This document shows positions 1 to 11,097 of a DNA stretch of 64,000 nucleotides, in pieces. A program made the position numbers and the translations under genes. The first letter of the stretch is position 1, and each line of letters begins with the position of its first letter. Origin of the DNA: Plectrocnemia conspersa (Eukaryota > Arthropoda > Insecta > Trichoptera > Polycentropodidae); contig VTFK01000334.1 in assembly GCA_009617715.1 (NCBI GenBank), positions 434,001-498,000 on the forward strand, in the 5' to 3' direction. The notes beneath the pieces are model-generated. The model was not told where the DNA came from. It did not search any database and saw only the letters and a program-made list of their open reading frames with translations.

Positions 1-2400
1 TAAATTAATAGTAAATTATTTTTGTGAATATACCTGAATTATTCCTAATTTTTAACTAATTGAATATTGTAAAAAATAGATTAAGTATTCGAATATTTAA
101 ATATATTCGTAATTCTTTTCTTGGTTTTTACAGATTTTAGTAATTTAACTATTTAAAGCATAAAATAATTATAGGTTAACAATATTTTTTTTAATTATTC
201 AATAATTACTTTTATAATCGTACAACTTCTTGAATTTTATAAAATATGCATAACACAATTCTGTGCGAATTACTGATCAGTGAGGGCGTCAAAAAGGAAA
301 TGCTTAATTTATTATTACATATTTTTTGATCAGCTTTTTTAAACCACCAGAATTAAGATGAACTGCGTATAAATTAATTCAAACGCAGTTGGAACATATC
401 TGATATACGTAAAGTACGAACAGACTGATTAAAATAAAATCTTTGTGTCTTAAAACAACAAGCACGAAAACGTATCACGAAGCGTAACACACCTGTTTTT
501 GAGATAAGCGTAAAACAATAATTTAGGGTTGGCCTTATCAACATTTTGTTTTGTTCATCGAATGACTTCTGTGAATTTCGGTCATAATAGATACAGCCGA
601 TAAACAATCCAGTTAAAAATCTTTTTCCAAGACATTGATTGAGAAGAAGCGTCTCATTATCTCGTATTTTGTAACAAAATAAAGGTGCATAAAGCAGTAT
701 AAATTTTGGAGCAGCACTAGTCACTCAAGTATACAAATTTTTTTCTTCTAAGATTTTTTCAAATTTCATTTGAGATAGTACAAACGAATATATTACAAGT
801 ATTTGATCAATTATTCGAATATTCATATAATTAAAAATCAGGCGAATAATTCAATTAATCAAATATTAGAATCCTAATTGTAATTAATTTTCAAGCTTGA
901 ATTTCTATTCTTCTATTTCTCCAGCTTCTTTTTCAGGGAACACCAATGTGTAGCTGAATAAGTACATTTTAAATGGAAGAAAAAATGACAAGATAATATA
1001 ATCTAAATTTTTCAGATCTTTAAATTTTAGACTGAAATCTGCTTATAAGTCTTTTACCTTCACACAATATTAATCAAGTTTTTTTATTTTTAAACGGGTT
1101 AAATGAATGAATTGTCTTATCATGAGATCTTTTAAAAAAATGCAGTTTTTTCTGAAAGCTGAATATCGTTTAACTCTTAAGGGCAATTTATTTTTAATTG
1201 AATTTCACAAAAAAAAAAAATACCGGTTAAAAATATAAAATAAAGGTAAATGGGAAAAAATAACAATTAAATTTGTTTTAAACAGTTATCCAGGGTGAGA
1301 AAACAATTTCTTTTAAATCTGTAAATAAAGTCACAAGCCATTGTACCCAACTGATCCACAGTAACAAGTATAGCAGAATCAGTCACCTCACACTTATGTA
1401 GTCAATAAAATTGCTTAATATTTTCATCTAAAGCATTTTTTTAATACAATTGCAGAAGTCCAATTTTATTTTGCATTACATACATTTACGCCATATATCC
1501 GTTTTTTTCGCATTTGGCTTGAAAGAGTAATCATAATATTTTTTTAATAAGCAGTAATGCAAAATTAAACTAAATTAAATTTGAAGTTTACTTATTATTC
1601 ACTTAAAATTTATTCAAATATTATTTTTATACACAATAGATATTTTAGATATTATTTTGAACGCATAAAAGAGATATTTTTTGCTATACAAATTAATGCA
1701 ATTTTAAAAAATATATAATAAGCATTATTTTATAAAATATATAAAACATACGATTAATTATTATAGTTAATTATTCTTGGTATGGGTATATAAAGTATAA
1801 TTATATTTTTTTACAATTTGTGTCATGTACCAATTTTTTTATGCAAAAAAAGTGAACTAAGTAATTATTTAATTAATTTAATATGCAATATTTTAATATG
1901 AAACACATTACTTTATAATTAGGAATATTTTAATATGTTTTTAATTTTTTTTAAATATTTGCTGAAAATATTTTTATTTATTTTTTTTGAAACAGCATGA
2001 ATTTAAACAAAAATTAAAAAACAAACAATATTAAAAAATTTGAAAACATAACAATATTTCTACTGATATTAAGTAATTAAAAGATAATTTTATAATTTAC
2101 CGTTAAAAAATAGCTGTAACCGACTCTTGAATTTTTATATGCCATTCTAATGCATTGGACTAGCGCCTAGCAGTGTGTATATATATTTTTTTGGTAAAAC
2201 ACAAATAAATAAGTAATTTTTAATTTTGACCATGGAAGTATTATATAATTTTGACAAAGTAAAAAAAATATTATAAAAATAACATAAGATGATCTGTGTA
2301 GGAAAAAATATTTAAAAAATACTCTTATCGGATAGGATGCTAATTTAGAATAAAAGTCGTTTATTAGGCAATTCAAAGTGCATAATCCAGTGATTATCAA
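1..2400. other. AT-rich noncoding stretch
   Basis: Strongly AT-rich DNA with many homopolymer runs. Apart from the fragment at 374-724 I see no exon, RNA gene, repeat array or terminal inverted repeat. The short frame at 2167-2400 on the minus strand is low-complexity (F, I, Y, L) and looks like a chance frame in AT-rich DNA. Confidence 0.6.
374..724 (-). pseudogene. Open fragment with weak ABC-transporter (ABCG/White-type) resemblance
   Basis: This 116-codon minus-strand frame is the longest open frame in the first 7 kb. Residues about 23-55 contain LLLNQ...GLFIGCIYYDRNSQKSF. The look is that of the first transmembrane helix of an ABCG half-transporter, where a hydrophobic segment ends in G-L-I-Y followed by a short polar stretch. 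The expected NINGA-type motif after it is absent, and the C-terminal half (after about residue 60) matches nothing I recognise. There is no clear splice context, no partner exon nearby and no neighbour gene. If the resemblance is real it is a decayed or processed fragment. It could equally be a chance frame or part of an unrecognised transposon. Confidence 0.22.
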
Positions 2401-2419
2401 ACTTTCTACGTAGTTGTAA

Positions 2420-3065
2420 GCATACTCATAAGCAAACGGACGTTTTAAAGTCGCGCAAAGTCGGCGGTGAGCGCCAAAGGCTTCATAACCGATGTTTAAC
2501 GAAACGAGCGGCGGAAAGGACTAATGGAAATTATTTGATACATAAAAATACAGAATTACAATTGACGGGAGCGAGAGAGATAGAGTAAGACGAGTTTCGC
2601 AAGAGCAAACATTTAAGATGGAAAACATTAACCGCCGCGGCGGAAAATTTAATTCGGTCCCTCGTTTTCACGTAGCTCTCCTCTCAAAGACACTTTTCAC
2701 ATTCATCCGACTCCCGCGAAACCCTATACATTTGTATTTATCATATTTAATACCAGAAGCGGCGTCTATTTGAACACTAATTACTAATAATGGCATAAAT
2801 GATAAGAAACAACCGCCGGCTGAGGCGGGAGTCTCGGGTTACAGGCCGTCCTTTGCCCTCGAAGGGTTGGCTCAGTGGGTGCACAAGGGACGGATGGTTC
2901 GGCGATAACTGCTCGCGGCCTTCAGCAGAACGAGAGAACAAATATCGCGATATTCGCAGTGGCTGGAAGTTGCCGCCGAGGAGAGCGGGGCTTTGAAATT
3001 TTCCACTTATTTTGCCGTCTGTAATGTGTTACTGGGAGGGTGGGTCGCAGGAGCACTGCGACGGT
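2420..3065. promoter_or_regulatory. GC-balanced island 1 (candidate regulatory element)
   Basis: A sharp rise in GC and CpG against the AT-rich flanks. It contains a GAGA-like run near 2568-2585 and a cluster of homeodomain-type cores (ACTAATTACTAATAATGG, 2776-2793). The short frame at 2799-2996 is not supported as an exon: it has no family resemblance and no flanking splice pattern. Enhancer-like function is inferred from composition and motif content only. Confidence 0.35.
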
Positions 3066-3419
3066 GGTGCTAATTTGTTCCTAGGTATTTTATTAAGATT
3101 ACATTAGAACAATTCTTATACAATATATACTTAATATTATAAAAGAAAAATAAAAGCGATTTTTTATCTGCTGAAATTTATCATTAGCCTGTTCTTGTCT
3201 ATGACAATATTGTTTTGGACAGGTAGAATGAAGTTGTAAATAAATTCATAATAAAATTAATGATAGAAAAAGGATTGAAAAATTTTTCGTTATCACTAAT
3301 GAATTTAGTTAAAAATAACATAAAATAACAATCAATGAATGAAGTCAATATTAAAAAGTGTCTAAAACTATTTTTTGTTAGCTTGACAAAACGATTGTTT
3401 AGGTTTGCGTAAATAAATC

Positions 3420-3515
3420 CATGTTTGTAAATTAGTGACAAAAAAAATATGTTTGTAAATTAGTGACATTTATTTTATTAATTTTGAACTAATATTACAG
3501 CTTTTGAACTAATAT
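3420..3515. repeat. Two adjacent short tandem duplications
   Basis: ATGTTTGTAAATTAGTGAC occurs twice about 30 bp apart (from about 3421 and about 3451). Immediately after, TTTTGAACTAATATTA occurs twice about 20 bp apart (from about 3483 and 3501). These look like local slippage or segmental duplications in AT-rich DNA. Confidence 0.8.
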
Positions 3516-3570
3516 TAATGTCATTATTCACTATCTAGTTCAATTTTATTTTTAAAAAATATCCTGATAT

Positions 3571-3701
3571 TTATCCGTAAGATTAGAAAAATAAAATAAA
3601 ACCTAAGATTCATTTCGATCTATTAGATATAATATAAATTAAAAAAAAAGAGATTCGAGCCCTGGTCTTTCAAGTATTAGTCATCGATTATACCACTATT
3701 C
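3571..3701 (-). mobile_element. tRNA-derived SINE-like repeat, copy 1
   Basis: Read on the minus strand this has an A-box-like start (AGTGGTATAATCGATGACTA), then CTTGAAAGACC, then a B-box-like GGGCTCGAATCT (3651-3662). A related AT-rich body follows. The same order of blocks occurs in direct orientation at 17800-17930, and homology runs through the non-tRNA body (TTTTTAATTT, then TCTA-AGAT, then TTATTTTAT, then TTCT-ATC). Two diverged copies sharing both head and body argue for a tRNA-derived SINE and not a decayed tRNA gene. No tRNA cloverleaf is intact. Confidence 0.55.
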
Positions 3702-5574
3702 ATTTATAGTCAATCCTAAAATAAATGTTCAGTGTTATATATAGTTTAATATTAAGAAAACATACCACGATCATTATCACAAACCTTTATATTCATCTAT
3801 AAAGCGTTATCATTCTACAACTGGGACCATCCCGTTTATATTGCCGTCACGATCCACTTAATTCAACCTCCTTAATTTGCGCCTAAAAACTATTTTTCGC
3901 ACATCGTAGACTTCCTGTATAAGTTTGCTCAATTTCATATGCTACACTTGTCCAAACTACAATGTACAAAACGTTCTAAAAATATATTAAAAAATCATCT
4001 ATTGATACACGTGGCCCCAAAAGTAATAATATTTACTGATTAAGCTTATTAACGACACAACAGAACCGTTATAATTATATAGTTTTATTTTACAATTATT
4101 AAATCAGTATACATATAAAAATGTCATATTCTGATGGTGATATAAAATATGAAAAGATCAACGTTGATCCAAAAGGGTTGTAATAATAATATTATGCAGT
4201 CAGGTCCTAGTTCTTGCAGTGGCAGAATAGTAGTAAAATAGTAAATACCTTTCAGTAAAAAAATATTATTAATAAATATACATTATACGGATGTTCCGTG
4301 TTTTCAATACACTTCGATGAATCTGACATATTTGTTATGGACTATAAATAATAAAAAATTGTTTTTATCATTAATCATAATTTCAAATGTAAAAAGTACT
4401 TGGTTATCTTAGAAAAATTCTACATCTTCAATTCGAGATCCAAATCATCTTTGGGGCGTCGCTATAAATATTATTTAAGCTCAAGTTAGTTTATATAAAA
4501 AATATTTAACAAAGTCAAAATATTAAATATACTTGTTAAGTTGAAAAATAATTGACGTAACTATCTCGATGAAAGGCAAACAAATACTGACGCACGTTTG
4601 AAACGCCGTCTGATGCTTGCGTCAGAGCGTGAGGCACCTTGCACTAGCTCTCTCGCTCTGTCACACACACTTGTGCATCTCGCTCGCATACGTACAAGCA
4701 AAACCGTGCGAGAGAAAAGGGGATATATTCACCAATCTCTCTCTTGCGAAATTCCCTAACATACTTAACATACAATATAAATATAAGATACGCAAATGTA
4801 CTTGAAATAAACAATGCGTTTGTAAAAAAACACATAATGCATTTAAGGGACAAAGTCTACGCAAAGTCAAGTGTAAACATGTTTTTTTAAGTGAAACTCT
4901 GTTGCAACTATTAAGTAATCTAAATAATATATAATTGGCTAATAAAAATCAAGGAATCACACAGGTTCCCCTTTCAGTAGAAATTTTAAAATAAAAGGCA
5001 ATCTAATACAGCAGGAAAAAGTGAGCGTTGGCAGCCGAGCAGCACTCCAACTTTGATCTTAGGATCTGATTGAATATCAAGCAGTTACTAGAAAACAGCC
5101 AGGAGCTAATTTTGTTTTGTATGGCCAAATATTTTTTAGAAAATATCAAAAATAAATGTATTAGTATGTTTAAGATTCTGACTAATTAAAAAAAAATATG
5201 TAAAAACATATTGACTTTATGTAAGCTTCATAATTTTATGAAAATTTAGCCTTAAATTTTAAATAAATACTTATCAAATTTTATTTGATTTAATAGCAAA
5301 ACAATCACATATATTTTTTTTGATAATACATATTAATTTATTTGATTTAGATCGCAAAGCATTATATCCCTAATATTTATGTTCTTTAGTTTAATGATAT
5401 TTATTGTATAAAAAATAGATTAAAAATGTTAAACATAGTAAATTTGATTGAAAAAATTACACAAACTATTAAAAACAGTAAGTAGAGATATTGTTGTTTC
5501 TTTATAAAAAAACATGCAATTTAACTAGCAGTTTAAAAATATTTAAAATATTAACTTAATGAGAAAAATGCATG

Positions 5575-6005
5575 ATTTGAGACGTCGCAGGGCGCCGTGT
5601 TTTACATCCGATATTGTTCCAAATAATGTATTTGTAGGTGGAGTGTAATAAACAGCGATGGCGGTGTTTTGCAAACAGAATTGAAGTAAGAGGAACAATT
5701 TCTTAAATAATGTTCAAAGCGCCCCACACCATACACCTACTGCCTCCCACACAACCCTACACAAGTCTCGCTTCGAAATGTCCCTTTGTATTGTGTACCT
5801 AAACTGTATCGAATGCGGCTGTTAATCGAGTCGTCTGGACGGTTAATTTGGCAAAACATGAAAACGGTTACCGAGCGGAGAGATAGGGAAATATGCAAAG
5901 ATGTGCCTCAGAATTTTAGCGTCAATGACATACTCATTTTAGCAAAATTTTATGAGTTTCATTCACAATACTCATACCAATCCGTTCCTTGACTGTAGAA
6001 AGGCA
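5575..6005. promoter_or_regulatory. GC-balanced island 2 (candidate regulatory element)
   Basis: Contains a posterior-Hox-like GTAATAAAC (about 5644-5652), AGGAACAAT (Sox-like, about 5691-5699) and TTCAAAG (TCF-like). The frame at 5786-5992 shows no recognisable domain. Function is inferred only. Confidence 0.33.
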
Positions 6006-7010
6006 GACGGTTTGAAATTTAATAAATATAAAATTACATACATACATGTGCTTACTTATATGTATATTTGTTTGTATAGTTTTTTTGATGTAGTGGTTTA
6101 TATTTAAATGCATTGCTTAATTCGTTTAAAAAAAAGAAATGAATATTCATTTTATTTTAAAATTATAAGATTTAATATTAATAAAATAATATTGGGTATT
6201 AAAAAAATTAATAATTAATATACATGAGATCGTGATAAGCATACGTTTTATCATAATTTGGAAAAATAATAATAAATTTGCGAAAAATAATAAATTTTTA
6301 ATAGTATTTTTCAAAATAAAAATACTATTAAAAATTGCTTTGTTCATACCTAATTTTTAATGGTAATAATGAACAAATACCATGTAAGGAACCAGGACAA
6401 CTATTTAAAAACATTTCTTGATTATCTTAACTCAAGATTTACTATTGCTTTTTTAGAACAACTTCTCTCTATACATTTATTAGACAGCCTTAATGAAAAA
6501 TTAAAAATAATATAGATACTTAAAAAATAGTATATGATATTTTTTATCATATGTAATATATTATTTGATATACAAAAGGGCTCAATAGCAAAAAAGAAAA
6601 CATCCTGTTTAATTTGCTTCAGACCAAGCTAAATTTCGTGAATTAAAGTTACTGTGTATCCAGCTTACTGTGAGCGAAAATGGAATGCAATGTAAATATC
6701 CAAATTTTAAGGGTTTTACTTGTATAAAATGTGAGTAAATCGGACGTTGAAATTGCAAACAAACTTATAATAAATGTTGCAATAATAATTCTATGTACAT
6801 TAAAATAAAAACTACACACGGGAAAAGCCCTGGTGCCGGACCCAAGAGCGTGGGTTTTTTCATGTTACCCCTTATCTTGCTTCTGAAAGCTGTTTGTCGT
6901 GGCACATTTACGAATTTAAAATAAATTATATATATCAGAGTGCACTGATACTCAAAATATGCGCTGCAAAAAATAATATAATTTAATATTTCGGATTAAA
7001 GACACACAGA
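6006..7010. other. AT-rich stretch with a perfect small hairpin
   Basis: No gene recognised. A perfect inverted repeat with arms of about 19 bp, TTTTTAATAGTATTTTT and its complement, lies at about 6294-6338 with a 6-nt loop. A modest GC block sits at 6820-6900 without recognisable content. Confidence 0.5.
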
Positions 7011-7495
7011 AAGGGTTGATTATTTACCACCCAAACCCAAATCTGTCGCGTTGCACAATTCTCGCCCGGCCAATTTTTACGCATTAGGCCTAATGCCTAC
7101 ATGTGTACATACACGCGTTTCGCACTGTCGAAATCCAATTAAAATTAGCAGTACACAGTAGCATGCATAATGAATTGTGTTTTTATCGGCGCAACCCCAA
7201 GGGCCGCACAAATGCAGGCCCCCGTTCTAAGAGCATACATAAAATTTCTATTGGCAACGACACAATGGCAAGTGTTCACCTTTCTGGCGAAAGTAAACGA
7301 AATTTTACCCTACCGTTATTCGCATTATTCATGGCCGCGTCAAATATTGACACTGACCAAACGCATTACGAACCGGCCGCCTTTTACGGCACAATGTCCG
7401 AACGTTTATTATTTAATAAGAGTAAGAGATTTGGGAGCGTTTGGGGCTGTCGATTGTCGGAGCTGCTCCTGGCAAGGGTCCAATTATAAGTAAAT
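7011..7495. promoter_or_regulatory. GC-balanced island 3 (candidate regulatory element)
   Basis: Two overlapping plus-strand frames (7103-7489 and 7170-7493) are open simultaneously. Higher GC and fewer stop codons would produce this, so coding is not implied. Neither shows a domain, signal peptide or repeat. The block has the same composition and size as the other islands and is best treated as candidate noncoding regulatory DNA. Confidence 0.3.
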
Positions 7496-9660
7496 CTATA
7501 TTTTTAATGGTTTACTGATAGTTTACTTAAATATATAATTAAATATTTAAAGCAAGGTGCTTACCAACAATGTTTCCTAATTACCTTCGCACGCTTTTTT
7601 GTGACATGTTAAGTCGTATTTTTTAACACATATGATGTTTTTTTGAGCATTACAAATTTTTAATACCATTGTTATCAAAGTAAAACAAATTTATCCTGCT
7701 TTTCGTTACTCTCTTAGTAATGTGGTAGAGCTCCAGAAAAACCAATATTTTAATTTGAAAAACCGAAATCCAAAATAAGTGCTTAAAAATTTTAATTTAT
7801 GCTCATCGCCCTAACTAGCTCCATTTGCGAAATAAAAAAATTAAAACTGCAAAAAAATTGTTACAGTCAAACGTTATTTAGTAATATAAACTATAAGAAA
7901 AGGTCGAAACACTGTCTCACTGATCTTGGAAAATACAATTTGTATGATTTATCGTTTAAATACAAATATAAGTTACACAAACACATCTTAAAGGACCATT
8001 CAGAAAGTAGTATGATCTGCATCCAGGCGATTACTACTGTGACACATTTTTTTTTTGTCGCGTTTTTATGTATTATTCGTTAACTGGTGTACTGTAATTG
8101 TTTATTGTATTTTGTTACGTGAAGTTTCAATATATATTATTGTTTTTATTAAATTTAAAAGTACCAAAAATCAGTATCAAAAGCGTTTGCCAAACACATC
8201 ATGGCGATGGCAGAAATTAAATCAACTTGAAATAAAAATAATGAGTTTCTGATGTGTTAGTCAAGATGGTTAACTACAAAACATTATGCATTCATAAATA
8301 AAACAGTTTCATTGTGGAGTTTTGGTAGAACGTAATTACTCGTCAGTGTTATAATTGACTGCAAATTAATTAAAAATTCAGGTGATTTAAAAATTTTTCT
8401 TGTTCCATTATCTTGGGAATTTGATAAAATTAACTTGCTGCAACTAGCATCATTTTATTAGCTAAAAAATTATTTTATATTGATTACTGCACTAGGTTCA
8501 ATAAAATTTAGTTACTTTATTTTAAAGTTTATGGTTATAAATACTAATAAAAATATTTTAAAAACAATAAAATATTAAATAAATACACATAAATGGTAAA
8601 AATTTTGGTATGTAATTCTTCAGTTATGAATAGATTTATTGTCAGTTTATGTGCTTAAAAATATGATTTATTTCAAAAGTAAAATATATATTTTTTTACA
8701 AAGATATAAAAAGACTATGCATATATTTAAATGATCATACCATAATTTATTTAATATAGTATTTTAATAAAAAAAATATTTAGAACAAACATTAGTGCGT
8801 TCTATAAAGATATAGACGTTTTTAATATGAAAACTGCAAGGTTAAAGTAACCTGATTTAACCTTATTAGTACCTTTTAAAATTTTAATATGATAGATAGG
8901 TTAAGAATACTGAAAAAATACACGTTTATTAGGCATTTAAGGTTTTCTAACCTTAAGGGGTGTGACTTCGCCGCGAAAAAGACGTCGATGGAAGCTGGTA
9001 ATAATTTATTAGTTAAAATTACATACATTGTGAGTTACTATGATGGTGCTGTGGTGGAGAAGCTGGCGGAGGGATGACGTCAGTGGAAGATCCTCAGAGG
9101 TCTTCTAGTTGTGGCAGTGACAGTGTATTAAAGGTCAGTTTCTCTCTGCTACGGTGTTAGTTTGGTGGACTCCCTTTCTAGTGATGGCTGTCCATGACCA
9201 TAAAATCCTCGTCTACGGGCTGTATCTCAGCATATCTCCTGTTGGACCATGTCGGCGTGTCTGCAAGTCTGCCTATATATTAAACATAAAATATTTTTTT
9301 TCATTTTATTGATTTATATGTTTACGAAAGTGTGTAGATCTATAATAGATTGTTATTTTGTAAAAAAATCTTAACAAAACATAAAACAAAAAGAATGTTA
9401 AAACATAACATTAAAACTCATTTTGTATTAAAAATGTTTAAAATTTATTAATAAATTTGTCAATTTAAAAAGTCAATTTTTTTGGAAATTTTATAAAAGC
9501 CAATAATTATTTGAGGGTTAAGAATGTTAAGAAATATTTTGGTAATATTTACTGTAACTTAAATTTTACATTGTGCGTAATTCTGGCACTCATTATATAA
9601 CTTATTAAGCACATACTCTTTTGAATCTGTTTTGATCCATTTTTTTGTGCAAAAGCCATA
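7496..9660. other. AT-rich stretch with zinc-finger remnant and a weak GC block
   Basis: Holds the zinc-finger remnant at 7848-8095. A moderately GC-rich block at 8945-9275 carries a short frame (8889-9077) with no domain. A small inverted repeat AAGGTTTTCTAACCTT lies at about 8939-8954. The rest is unremarkable AT-rich DNA. Confidence 0.5.
7848..8095 (+). pseudogene. Decayed tandem C2H2 zinc-finger fragment
   Basis: The plus-strand frame through 7932-7999 reads YNLYDLSF then KYKYKLHKHILKDH. This has exact C2H2 spacing: x2 between the first pair, then F-x5-L-x2-H-x4-H, with the two zinc-binding histidines at 7982 and 7997. Both cysteine positions are tyrosine (TAC at 7932, TAT at 7941), each one G-to-A change from a Cys codon. 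A second finger follows in a shifted frame (GDYYCDT...CRVFMYYSL, 8028-8079) and is interrupted by a poly-T run. Upstream residues HCLTDLGKY (about 7908-7934) resemble the end of a preceding finger plus linker. The frameshift and lost ligands indicate a pseudogene or dead exon of a zinc-finger gene. No intact flanking exon was found. Confidence 0.5.
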
Positions 9661-10045
9661 CTTTGAATTCAGACCGCGGAGGCAAAGCGTGTGCGACATG
9701 CGGAGGCTTTGAAGGCAACAAAGGCTTTGTTAATATGTGTGTAAAAGGTAAGGGATGCGGCGGCGGTGGTCTTTGCAAATAAAATCATAAGAGAGAGATA
9801 TTACAATGCGAGATTTGATTAAACATTTGTGTGCCTTGCCTCGGCCGTCCGCCCGGGGAATTATTCAAATTTCTTCTTTCTGAAGCAGAGCGGTCAGCGG
9901 CGCGGACGCCATTTGCAACTTTTATAACATTACCGACAGGGGCGTGCCAACAGTTATTCGACAAACGTGTGTCTAAGCCCCATTATGTCGTGTTGTGGTA
10001 AACGTGTCGGAGCTTGGCCTTAAACTATCGCTTTGCCGGTAAATA
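9661..10045. promoter_or_regulatory. GC-balanced island 4 (candidate regulatory element)
   Basis: CpG-containing block with no open frame longer than about 60 codons. No protein motif. Enhancer-like role inferred from its contrast with the AT-rich flanks. Confidence 0.33.
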
Positions 10046-10429
10046 AAAATGTAACAGTAAATTCGCTGAATGGTCACAATTTTGGTAAGATGATGCGATT
10101 TAGTACTATACAAAATACGATTAACTTACTAAAAAAATGAATAAATGAATATAATTATTATCGATAAATATATTTAAATAAATGAATATAATTTATTCAA
10201 AACAAAAGCTTTGACCCATAATAAGTTATTTTAACTCTCCTCGAGTAAGTAATAATTAATGAACCATTAAAATAATTTTGTCATAGTAAAATTATCGATG
10301 TAAGAGTATGTATTTTATAATATCAGAAAATATAAATAATGTGTACGTTGATCATAACGAATGCACAATTTATTATTTAACGTTTGAATTTATGCGTACA
10401 TTTTCACATTATAAGGTTGAACCGTAAAG

Positions 10430-10700
10430 TGTTTATAAATAGCAACGCGAGTTTCTAATTAAAAATTAACGTATGCATTACGGTTGCGATTGTGACGTCA
10501 TAGTTGTAGGAAATATTGTCCCCGCGAGGTGTCGCTAACGGCAAAGAGCGAAAAACCGTAATATTTGTGAATAATTAATCGGATACACCTCGTTAAACTA
10601 TTCACGCAACCCTCGCGGCCGTACTATGTGCGTCTGCGGCCGCCGGGAAAACGCGAGATTTTCCGGCCCTTCAAGAGCGCTAATGAAAATTAAAACATTC
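10430..10700. promoter_or_regulatory. GC-balanced island 5 with CRE and inverted repeat
   Basis: Contains a consensus CRE, TGACGTCA (10493-10500), and AATAATTAATCGGAT (overlapping homeodomain cores, about 10570-10584). An inverted repeat CCGGGAAAA...TTTTCCGG lies at about 10640-10666. No exon seen. Confidence 0.38.
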
Positions 10701-11097
10701 TGACGGATTACCATGATTTGATACTGATTTGTTGGGAATTAAATTATTTATAATGTCGATGAAATACATAAAAATATACACATTTTCTAACTCAATTATT
10801 TACCAACATATTGAATATATGACATATTTAATTATATTATGAGTATTATAAATCATTTGTATTGTTATAATATAATATATGAATATGTAATATCACATCA
10901 CAATAATATTTAATAATTTTAAATAATTTTCTTAATATCTTTACTAAACTTTATCCCCTTATTTTTAAAGGTGTTTAAAATTTAACCCATTACTAATAAT
11001 TACAGCTAAATATTTGCCAACTATATTTACATATGATATTTATATATTATATTTATAACACATTAATTATATTATATAATACTATGAAATGTAATAC
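10701..11097. other. AT-rich stretch
   Basis: Very AT-rich; nothing recognisable up to the transposon boundary at 11098. Confidence 0.6.

Larger units (their letters stand above)
3066..5570. other. AT-rich noncoding stretch with SINE copy and small tandem repeats
   Basis: Contains the SINE-like copy at 3571-3701 and the tandem repeats at 3420-3515. A small island at 4570-4760 is rich in CTCTCGCTCTGTCACACACA-type sequence and cut by short frames on both strands that look like chance. Nothing else is recognised. Confidence 0.55.

Noticed and set aside
2799..2996. CTRDGWFGDNCS resembling an EGF-like tail
   Set aside because: A single short match inside a CpG island, without the other cysteines, splice sites or flanking exons of an EGF protein.
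7103..7493. Two overlapping frames of 128 and 107 codons
   Set aside because: Open simultaneously in different frames, which reflects GC composition. No domain, codon pattern or homology signal visible.
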